From: Cytophagales bacterium
Lineage (GTDB): Bacteria > Bacteroidota > Bacteroidia > Cytophagales > Spirosomataceae
Assembly: GCA_013298125.1 (NCBI GenBank)
Contig: JAAFJP010000022.1
Coordinates: 1-64,000, forward strand
DNA length: 64,000 nucleotides
Direction of reading: 5' to 3'
The notes beneath the pieces were generated by a model. That model was not told where the DNA came from. It saw only the letters and a list, made by a program, of their open reading frames with translations, and did not search any database. Below, piece after piece: positions 42,490 to 50,600 of the stretch (positions within the stretch are counted from its first letter, which is position 1; each line of letters starts with the position of its first letter). A program made the position numbers and the translations under genes.

Positions 42490-44964
42490 ATGAATTTCAA
42501 ATTCAACAAAACTATTTCCTTATGCCTATTTTTGGGAATATTTTTTATTCATTCCTTCTCAATAAATGCTCAAAAAGTAGAACGTCAAGGGAACATTTCG
42601 GGGTCGATTAGGGATAAAAATACCCAAGAAATTCTCATTGGAGCAACCGTTTCTTTGGAAGGCACAAACATTGGTGTATCGGCTGATGCTGAGGGCAATT
42701 TTTCTATCAAAAATATTCCCGTAAAATCTTATAATATCCGTGCCTCTTTTGTTGGGTATAAAACTTTGATTCGTTATAATGTGACTGTTACTTCTGGTAA
42801 TGCAAATACCATCAACTTTGAATTAGAACCAGAAACATCACAATTACAGGAAGTTAAAGTTACGGCTGACAAAGCAAGAGTTGCCAATGAAGTAACTCCT
42901 TTATCAGTCCAGAAACTTACTGTTGAAGAAATAAAAGCAAATCCAGGAGGAAATTTTGATATTTCGAGAGTAATCCAAGCTCTCCCAGGTGTGGGTGGAA
43001 CGAGTGGTGGCGGCGGTTTCAGAAACGATATTATTATTCGTGGGGGAGCTCCAAATGAAAACGTTTTTTATTTAGATGGCATTGAAGTTCCAGTTATCAA
43101 TCACTTCTCTACACAGGGCTCTTCGGGTGGTCCAGTGGGGATTTTGAATGTATCTTTTATCGAAGATGTCACGCTTTCTTCTTCCTCTTTTGATGCCCGA
43201 TACGACAATGCCCTTTCATCGGTTTTACAGTTTAAGCAAAGAACTGGTAATTCCGAAAAAGCCCAAGGAAACATTCGATTAGGTGCATCCGAAACGGCTG
43301 CCACTTTGGAAGGTCCTTTGTCGAAAGATGGAAAATGGACACATCTTTCTTCGATGAGACGTTCTTATTTGCAGTTACTTTTCAAGGCTATTGACTTGCC
43401 TTTCTTACCCGATTATTGGGATTTTCAGTATAAAATTACGGGTAAACTTTCCCCAAAAACAACTTTCACGGCTTTGGGTTTGGGTGCAATTGACAACTTT
43501 GGTTTCCGAGTTCCAAGAAATTCTACACCTGAAAATACTTATATTTTACGGTCATTGTCAAGCATAAAACAATGGAATAATACGACTGGATTTTCGTTAA
43601 GACACTTATTACCAAGTGGTTACTGGAATTTAGCCCTTTCTGCCAACCGTTTAGATAATGAGATAGATAAATTTTATGACAACGACGAAGGCAACGAATC
43701 TAAGCGACAATTAAAAATTCGTTCAACCGAGGCAGAGCATAAATTGCGTTTTGATTATAACAAATTTGTGGGTGGTTGGAAGTATAATTTTGGGGCAATG
43801 ATTCAGCAAAATCGTTATAGGAATGAAACATTTAATCGTCTTCGTCAGGAAATTAAGGATGCGAAAGGAAATATTATTCAACCAGAAGTTATTGTAAATA
43901 TTCCTCAAAATGGCATTGATTTTTGGCGATACGGTTTGTTCGGGCAAGTATCTCACAGCTATTTTAACGATAAATTAAACACTTCTTTTGGCATCAGAAC
44001 GGATATGAATTCATTTACGACTGATGGTGGAAACCCTATCGAAACGCTTTCACCAAGAGCCAATATTTCGTATGCTTTAACGGAAAATATCAACCTGAAT
44101 GCGTCAATCGGAAGATATTTCAAAATCCCTCCTTACACGATGTTAGGTTTTAGAGATAACAAAGGAAATCTTCAAAATCAAAACTCAAAATATACGCAAT
44201 CTGACCATTTTGTTGCGGGTATTGAGTGGCTTCCACGCAAGGGAACACGGATAACGTTGGAGGCTTTTGATAAGAAATACAGTAATTATCCAGTGTCAGT
44301 AAGAGATGGCATTTCTTTGGCAAATCAAGGTGGAGATTTTAATGTACTTGGAAATGAGGCTGTTACAACCGATGGCAAAGGACGTAGTTACGGTTTTGAA
44401 TTATTTTTACAACAAAAATTAACGGGTAACTTATTTGCCGTTTTGAGTTATACATGGTTCAAATCGGAGTTTTCGGGAAAGGATGGAAAATTTATTCCAA
44501 CGGCTTGGGACAATACCAATTTGATCTCGTTGGTGGGCGGGTATAAATTGCCAAGAAATTGGGAATTGGGCGTAAAATATCGCTATCAAGGTGGAGCACC
44601 CTACACGCCTTTTGATTTGGAAGCATCGCAAAGAAATTATTTGACTACGGGAGTGGGCATAAAGGATAATTCAAAATTAAATTCGTTACGTCTGACGGGT
44701 TTTAGTGCAATGGACGTGAGACTTGATAAAAAATGGAATTACAAGAAATCATTGTTGGATTTTTACATAGATTTTACCAATATTTTGCAATCTAAAAATG
44801 CCCAATATCCCAACTATACTTTCAAGCAAAATGCTGATGCCACAGGATTTGCTTCAACAGACGGACAACCCGTGAAAACGGATGGTTCAAATGCTATTCC
44901 GTTTATTTTGGATAACCCAGCTAATGCTGGCGTTCCTACGATTGGGTTGATTTATGAATTTTAA
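42490..44964 (+). CDS. TonB-dependent receptor with carboxypeptidase-like domain
   Basis: The product is 824 residues. It has a signal peptide ending SINAQ, a carboxypeptidase-like domain (GSIRDKNTQEILIGATVSLEGTNIGVSADAEGNFSI, about 35-115) and a plug with LQEVKVTADKARVANEVTPLSVQKLT, RVIQALPGVGGTSGGGGFRNDIIIRGGAPNENVFYLDGIEVP. A barrel of about 600 residues ends in GLIYEF. It is divergent from the MarR gene and 12 bp ahead of the TspO-like gene. The transported compound is unknown; the local MarR regulator suggests something small and possibly toxic or signalling (inference). Confidence 0.92.
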   Translation: MNFKFNKTISLCLFLGIFFIHSFSINAQKVERQGNISGSIRDKNTQEILIGATVSLEGTNIGVSADAEGNFSIKNIPVKSYNIRASFVGYKTLIRYNVTVTSGNANTINFELEPETSQLQEVKVTADKARVANEVTPLSVQKLTVEEIKANPGGNFDISRVIQALPGVGGTSGGGGFRNDIIIRGGAPNENVFYLDGIEVPVINHFSTQGSSGGPVGILNVSFIEDVTLSSSSFDARYDNALSSVLQFKQRTGNSEKAQGNIRLGASETAATLEGPLSKDGKWTHLSSMRRSYLQLLFKAIDLPFLPDYWDFQYKITGKLSPKTTFTALGLGAIDNFGFRVPRNSTPENTYILRSLSSIKQWNNTTGFSLRHLLPSGYWNLALSANRLDNEIDKFYDNDEGNESKRQLKIRSTEAEHKLRFDYNKFVGGWKYNFGAMIQQNRYRNETFNRLRQEIKDAKGNIIQPEVIVNIPQNGIDFWRYGLFGQVSHSYFNDKLNTSFGIRTDMNSFTTDGGNPIETLSPRANISYALTENINLNASIGRYFKIPPYTMLGFRDNKGNLQNQNSKYTQSDHFVAGIEWLPRKGTRITLEAFDKKYSNYPVSVRDGISLANQGGDFNVLGNEAVTTDGKGRSYGFELFLQQKLTGNLFAVLSYTWFKSEFSGKDGKFIPTAWDNTNLISLVGGYKLPRNWELGVKYRYQGGAPYTPFDLEASQRNYLTTGVGIKDNSKLNSLRLTGFSAMDVRLDKKWNYKKSLLDFYIDFTNILQSKNAQYPNYTFKQNADATGFASTDGQPVKTDGSNAIPFILDNPANAGVPTIGLIYEF

Positions 44965-44976
44965 AAACTATCATTT

Positions 44977-45726
44977 ATGAAAAAAAATAAACTCCTTCGT
45001 TTATTGGTGTTGATGACTTCAATAACACAAATTATTTCACCAGCATTGAGTTCGTTTACTGGAGAAGAAAATAATAATCAGGATGTACAAATTACACCCG
45101 CAGGCTATACTTTCGTTATTTGGGTGGCTATTACATCGCTCGCTTTTGTGTATGGGGTGTTTCAAATGTTGCCCAACCGTAAAAATGAACCACTGCATCT
45201 TAGGATAGCACCTAACCTAATTTTTACGTATTTACTTTTCTCATTATGGCTATTTGTCGCACAAAAAGATTGGCTTGCCTTAACGGTCATTATTTTTGGC
45301 AGTATGTTTTATAATTTATTGAAGGTTTTTGAAGCAATTATTCAGAATAAAGAGGAATTAAGTCCCCTTGAAAAAGTAATTTTAGAAGGGCAAATTGGTT
45401 TGTATTTCGGATGGTCGAGTATTGCAATATTTGCCAACACAGGGGCAGCTTTAAAGTTTTATGGGCTTTCGGATTTAGGTACGCAGGGTATCATCTGGCA
45501 ATCAATCTTACTGATTGGAGCTTTAATTAATACCATGTATTGGCTCTACAAAACTAAGGCAAATTACTTTTATGGAGGAACGATTTTATGGGCGTTTATT
45601 GGTATTTTTTTTGGGTTAAGGGGAGTGTCAGATACAGCCTTTTTACAAATAGTAACGATTACTGCCGTATGTGTTTTTTCAGGGGCATTTTATAGGTTTA
45701 GGAATTTGAACGTGAAAAATCTGTGA
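44977..45726 (+). CDS. TspO/MBR-related tryptophan-rich membrane protein
   Basis: The product is 249 residues with about seven hydrophobic segments. The N-terminal half contains ITPAGYTFVIWVAITSLAFVYGVFQ, matching the PxGxxFxIW pattern of TspO/MBR relatives. It is longer than classical TspO (five spans, about 160 residues) and belongs to the extended group. Such proteins bind porphyrins or similar ligands in some species; the ligand here is not known. It is co-transcribed with the TonB receptor 12 bp upstream, which could fit handling of the imported compound at the inner membrane (inference). Confidence 0.78.
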   Translation: MKKNKLLRLLVLMTSITQIISPALSSFTGEENNNQDVQITPAGYTFVIWVAITSLAFVYGVFQMLPNRKNEPLHLRIAPNLIFTYLLFSLWLFVAQKDWLALTVIIFGSMFYNLLKVFEAIIQNKEELSPLEKVILEGQIGLYFGWSSIAIFANTGAALKFYGLSDLGTQGIIWQSILLIGALINTMYWLYKTKANYFYGGTILWAFIGIFFGLRGVSDTAFLQIVTITAVCVFSGAFYRFRNLNVKNL

Positions 45727-45740
45727 AATTTATGGGTAGT

Positions 45741-45778
45741 ATAATCGGGGTAAAATAAGGAAATTTCACCCCGATTAT
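45741..45778. terminator. Bidirectional terminator
   Basis: 16-bp arms with one mismatch (ATAATCGGGGTAAAAT against ATTTCACCCCGATTAT) and a 6-base loop, between convergent genes. It overlaps the stop codon of the minus-strand glycosyltransferase. Confidence 0.85.
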
Positions 45779-46533
45779 TTGTGCCTAAACCAACAATCAT
45801 TCCTCTCAGTTTGATAGCCTTTAAATTCAGTATTTATCGGAAATCCATGTAAAAATCGAGTTTCAAACTGTGTATGAATCAAGTAGTTAAAAGCCCCCAT
45901 GTCGCCAGTGTAGGCGGTTTTGTTGTCAAAATTATAGGTTTGATGAATGTTAGAAAGTTTTTCGATAAACTCCTGCATCACTTTGAAATTTCCTCCAATA
46001 ATGCCACAATTTAAGAGTGTACTCACCTTGAAATTTTCCTCATATTCGGCATAATCTTCAATCTTATTTCTCAAATGTTCTGAGTGATTTTTCATCCACT
46101 CATTATCAAGTATTTTGGGTTCATCACCACAAAAAATAAAGTCGGGATTTGCTTTGAAATAGGGTTCTTCAAAGGGGTTATTTACCACAACAACATCTGA
46201 AATATCTGTTACAAAAACATTCTTTATTATTCGCTCAGAATTTTCCTTTAAAAATTTGTGGTAAACTAAATATCGATAAACATTTGGATTAAAATTTGGG
46301 TCGTAAGAAATCTTAACAAATTGGATATTTTTATTTGAAAAAGCCCTACAAAAAGTCTCAGAATAGTTATTATGAAAAATTATTCCGTCTAAATCTAACT
46401 CAATGATGGATTCGCACCAATTTTCAATCAAGGAATAATCATCATCCGCCAAGGTTTCATTTCGATTCACATCATAAACTCCACTGATTTGGCAAGCTAA
46501 AATCAAGTTCTCATTAATTGATTGAAGGGGCAT
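45775..46533 (-). CDS. Nucleotide-diphospho-sugar transferase-like protein
   Basis: The product is 252 residues, no signal peptide. The segment VFVTDISDVVVVNNPF carries a TDxxD motif as in GT-A-type sugar transferases, and LLNCGIIGGNFKVMQEFIEKL and DMGAFNYLIHT match the acceptor side of such enzymes. The exact family is not clear to me. It overlaps the glycosyltransferase family 2 gene by 20 bp, so they are translated together and probably modify the same glycan. Confidence 0.7.
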   Translation of the reverse strand: MPLQSINENLILACQISGVYDVNRNETLADDDYSLIENWCESIIELDLDGIIFHNNYSETFCRAFSNKNIQFVKISYDPNFNPNVYRYLVYHKFLKENSERIIKNVFVTDISDVVVVNNPFEEPYFKANPDFIFCGDEPKILDNEWMKNHSEHLRNKIEDYAEYEENFKVSTLLNCGIIGGNFKVMQEFIEKLSNIHQTYNFDNKTAYTGDMGAFNYLIHTQFETRFLHGFPINTEFKGYQTERNDCWFRHK

Positions 46534-47239
46534 ATTTGATGGGCTTATTAGTGATTTTAGAATTTTTCTGTTTGAGTTTAAAAGTGATACTATTTGGGAT
46601 ATTTCGATAGTAGATGTAGGTTCTCAGATTCACTTTTTTGACTAAATATTTTTTGGCAGCACTTTCATAAAAATTAGAATCCGCCGCATAATCACCTTTA
46701 AAATCAATGTTCAAAAACACCTCTCTCCTACCAAATAAAGTCGCAAAAAGTACGCAATCATCCACGTGAATTCCTTTTTCAAGATTAAACTTATCAGGCA
46801 CGTAATAATCTTCTTCTTTATCAACGATTGTATGCGTTTTAGTCGAAATTAAATCGGCATTTTTTATCTCTTTCAAACACATACTCAGGTGATTTGGCTT
46901 GTATTCATCATCTGCATCTATCATCGTGATATACTCACCCGAACTGAATTTTACCCCCTTGTTTATTGACATCGACTGACTACAATTACTATGCCTCAAA
47001 TAAGTGATTTTATCTTCGTGGTCGATGGCATAATTTAGCAAATTATTATCAGGGTCTTTATCACTTCCGTCGTCAATAACAATGAGTTCAAAATCCTGAA
47101 AATCTTGGTTTAACACTGAATCTAATGCTCGTTTAACTAATTGAAAATCAGTATTGTAAACTGACATTAATACTGATATTTTTGGTTTGTCTTTCATATA
47201 CATTAGTAAAGGTAGGTCAAAGGTTTTGTTATTCTCCAA
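46514..47239 (-). CDS. Family 2 glycosyltransferase
   Basis: The product is up to 241 residues. It has the GT2 signature KISVLMSVYNTDFQLVKRALDSVLNQDFQDFELIVIDDGSDKD, then NKGVKFSSGEYITMIDADDEYKPNHL with the DxDD metal site. The real start may be Met 13 (47203) or Met 15 (47197), since the domain begins right there; from 47239 it overlaps the LytTR gene by 11 bp. Cytoplasmic enzyme transferring a sugar to a glycan or lipid acceptor. It stands in a three-gene overlapping set with a LytTR protein and a second transferase. Confidence 0.88.
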   Translation of the reverse strand: MENNKTFDLPLLMYMKDKPKISVLMSVYNTDFQLVKRALDSVLNQDFQDFELIVIDDGSDKDPDNNLLNYAIDHEDKITYLRHSNCSQSMSINKGVKFSSGEYITMIDADDEYKPNHLSMCLKEIKNADLISTKTHTIVDKEEDYYVPDKFNLEKGIHVDDCVLFATLFGRREVFLNIDFKGDYAADSNFYESAAKKYLVKKVNLRTYIYYRNIPNSITFKLKQKNSKITNKPIKYAPSIN

Positions 47240-47570
47240 AGCCTTTCATCGTATGCTTTCTTCTTCTTGAAATAGTTGCTTTTTGTCCGTTGGTCATTGT
47301 CAAAATTTCGTGTTCTTGATTGTATTCTTTCACATAATTCATATTCACCATGTAAGAGCGGTGGATTCTTAAAAATCCACGCTTTTCTAAATAGGGTTCA
47401 AAGAATTTTATCGAATGAGGCACTAATTTTTCTTTTCCACATTGAAGCTGAAAAATCGTGTAATTGATGTTTCCTTTTAACAGAACCACATCTTTAATCA
47501 AGATTTTCTTAGAAGTTCTATGATTAATAATTAGTAAAGATTCACTGCCTTTTTGTTGATACGTTTTCAT
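47229..47570 (-). CDS. Orphan LytTR DNA-binding protein
   Basis: The product is 113 residues, consisting only of a LytTR domain: HRTSKKILIKDVVLLKGNINYTIFQL and RGFLRIHRSYMVNMNYVKEY...LTMTNGQKATISRRRK. There is no receiver domain, so it is not a classical response regulator and may act by abundance or bind another partner. It is directly upstream of, and overlaps, the GT2 gene; control of the two transferase genes is likely (inference). It lies 35 bp after the giant YDG-repeat gene on the same strand and could be part of its transcript. Confidence 0.88.
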   Translation of the reverse strand: MKTYQQKGSESLLIINHRTSKKILIKDVVLLKGNINYTIFQLQCGKEKLVPHSIKFFEPYLEKRGFLRIHRSYMVNMNYVKEYNQEHEILTMTNGQKATISRRRKHTMKGFGE

Positions 47571-47605
47571 GTGTGTTTGTTAATTTTTTAGGTTTATATT
47601 AATCC

Positions 47606-50600
47606 TTAAAGCCCTGTATTTAAGATACTTGCGATTGAACTAAGCTTCAATTTCCCTGTTCCTTGATATTCAATTCTCTTAGCTGTTCCCGTTCCATTAA
47701 GTGTAACTTCGTGGTTTTGGTCAATGATGACTAAATCTCCCGCTTGTGGAACTCTGCCCAAATCCCACGTTGAAGTTGATTCCCAATTTCCTGTTGTTAT
47801 ACTTTTAATCGTGGCTAATGGCGTACAATTATTGATGGTTAAATTGACTCCATTGTCTTTACTCACAATCGCTAAATTGCTTGAAACTACTCTAATTCTA
47901 TATCCAGAACCAGTTGCTGTTACAGTCGGAATTGTACCTACGATTGTTCCTGCACTTGTACCTGTGAGCGTTCCGATGCTTACTGGATTCGCAAAACTAC
48001 CTGTCGAATTACTCAATTGTGCCGTGAAAACATTGCCTGTATTAAAGGTCTCAGTTGTTGTAAAAGGGATACTAATCGAAGCATTTTCACAGAATGAAGT
48101 CCCTGATATTGAGCCAATTAACAATGATTCTGTTCCTAAATTAATGGTTTCACTTCTAAATTTTTTGTGATTATTTTGTGGTAAGTCCTTTGCGATAATG
48201 CCGTTTCCGTAGAAAATGGCATCGCCATTATCCACCAACACTTGAAGATTTGAAGTAGATAAAAGTGGACTTGGTAAATCAACGATTGATTCAAAACTTC
48301 CGTTTGAGTTCAAGGCTGTCAAATTGGCACTTCTCAAAATTGGAGAGTCCGTTGGGTTCCCTGTCCAAGTATAAAAACGGAAATCTTTTGGAGCAATGCC
48401 AGTTGCCCCATCATTTGGTCCTGCGATGATGAGGTATTCACCAGCTGCATTTTTCTTGATTTCACGAATGGCTCTTCCACCCAAATCTAATTGTATTGGA
48501 GTTCCAAAAGTTGCCGTAGTCGAAGTTGGATTTCCACTTACTAAATTGGCAAAATTTGTTAATGGAATAATCAAGGCTTTTGTGCGAGTCGAGGTCGTTT
48601 GTAGTGGAGCTCTGAAACAAATATAAGCCGTTGTGTTATTGGGTGCAATTTCAAATCCTTCAATATTAAAACCACTTCCATCCGCAATCTCAGGAGCTTT
48701 CCCTGTGGCTGCACTGGCTGTAAGTCCTAAGAAATTTGCTCCTAATCCATGTCCATTATTGGCATCCCATGCTAATAAATCTGATTTTAAATTGTCGTAT
48801 CTACCTATGTATGAGAGGGTTGTAGCATTTCCAGTTCCAGTAATATCCGTAGCAAAGAAACGAGAACGGTTCGGACGATTACCACCGCCAGAAGAATTAC
48901 TATGTGAACCCATCCAATAAATCCGATTTCCAACTTTTGCAGATGCCTCAATATCGACCTCACGAGGATTTCCTCCTGAAATATCCGTTAAACCCAATGA
49001 AGTTGTAAAATTGAAAGAATTGACAGGTAAACCAGAGTTATTTCTATCATACATTCGCAAGGCTTGGTTTTCATCATCACCCACAAGCATCAAATTATTG
49101 TCAATCATTTGAGCGGTTGAAGCATCGGCAGTTCCTGTATGAAAACGAGTAGTAGATACATTCGTCGAAGCAAGAGAAGAAGCATAATTGATTGAATATG
49201 AAGCAGTTGAACTTCCATTGTTTACGGTAACAGTGATGGTAGAAAAGCCTTCTGCAATAGAAGTGATTTTTAGATTTCTCGAAGCCCCTGAACCCGTTAA
49301 ATTCAGATTTGCGTTTGGAACAACACTCAAATTACTACTTGTTGCCGTGACAGTTAAATTAGCCACAGGGACATTGGCATCATTAATCGTAAAATCAATT
49401 CCGAGCGTTTTGGCTGGGTCGGTTGGGTCATTGATAACCCCACTTATCGAATAAGGGCTTGTTGGCGAGGTCAAAATTCCACCATCAAGATAGTTCGTAG
49501 TGGTGGCTACATCTACAATAATAGTTGGAGGTCCTGTAATATTTGCGGTCAATCCAGTTGGTTGTGTAAGTGTATAATTTCCTGCATCAGCACCTCCCAA
49601 AGTAGAAATTGAAGTAACAGCAATACCATTTCCAACGGCACTTGAAGCGAATGTTCCAGTTCCGATGAATGTTACTACATCAGGAGAAATCACGCCTGAT
49701 AATGTCCCTGTAATAGTCGCATTGGTATTGCCATCAAAAGGTTTATTTTGAGCAATGGGGTTAGTTACGGTCAATGCCAAAGGAGTGATATTTGCTGTCA
49801 ATCCTGTTGGTTGAGAAAATGTATAATTACCTGATTTTGTGCCAGTTAAGGCATATCCAGAAACTGTCATCGGTTTTGAGATCCCAAGATTTTTGTTGTT
49901 AAAAGTAGCCGTCGCAGTTCCTGAAATACTTACATCATCCGTTCCAATAATTCCATTCAAAGTTGCTGTTCCCGTCAAAGTTGCGTTGGTATTGCCATCG
50001 TAAACTTTATTACTAACAGATAATCCACTGATGGTTAATTGTTTAGGAGTAATATTTCCAGTTAATCCAATAATCGGTAGTGCTATATAATTTCCTGCAT
50101 CTGCCCCTCCCAATGTTAAAGAAGAAGTATTTATTGAAATATTATTTCCAACATCAACCGTAGTAAAAATTGCCCCACCCGTAAGCGTTACGACATCTGG
50201 GCTAAGGATTCCATTAAGCGTTGCCCCCGTTAAAGTAGCCGTTGAATTTCCATCATAAACTTTACTGGAAACACTTGCCCCCGATACTGTTAATGGCTTT
50301 ATTACGATTGTACCTGTCAAACCAGTAGGTTGAGTTAAAGTATATTTTGAAGCATCCGCCCCACTTAAAGTTGAGGTAGAAGTAACAGCTAAACCACTGC
50401 CCACGGTTGATTGTGAGAAAGTACCAGTTCCATTTAAAGTAACTACATCTATTCCCACAATTCCTGATAATGTACCAGTGATAATAGCCACATTTGTTCT
50501 ATCATAAACCTTATTTGGAACACTTGGAGAGGTGATTGTCAAGGCTTTTGGACTAACCGTATAAACCAAAGTAGCCGTTCCAGTTCCTCCTAAATTTGTT

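Noticed and set aside
47724-49454. Several plus-strand ORFs of 76-148 residues
   Set aside because: Shadows of the YDG-repeat protein; low-complexity antisense translations of repetitive DNA.
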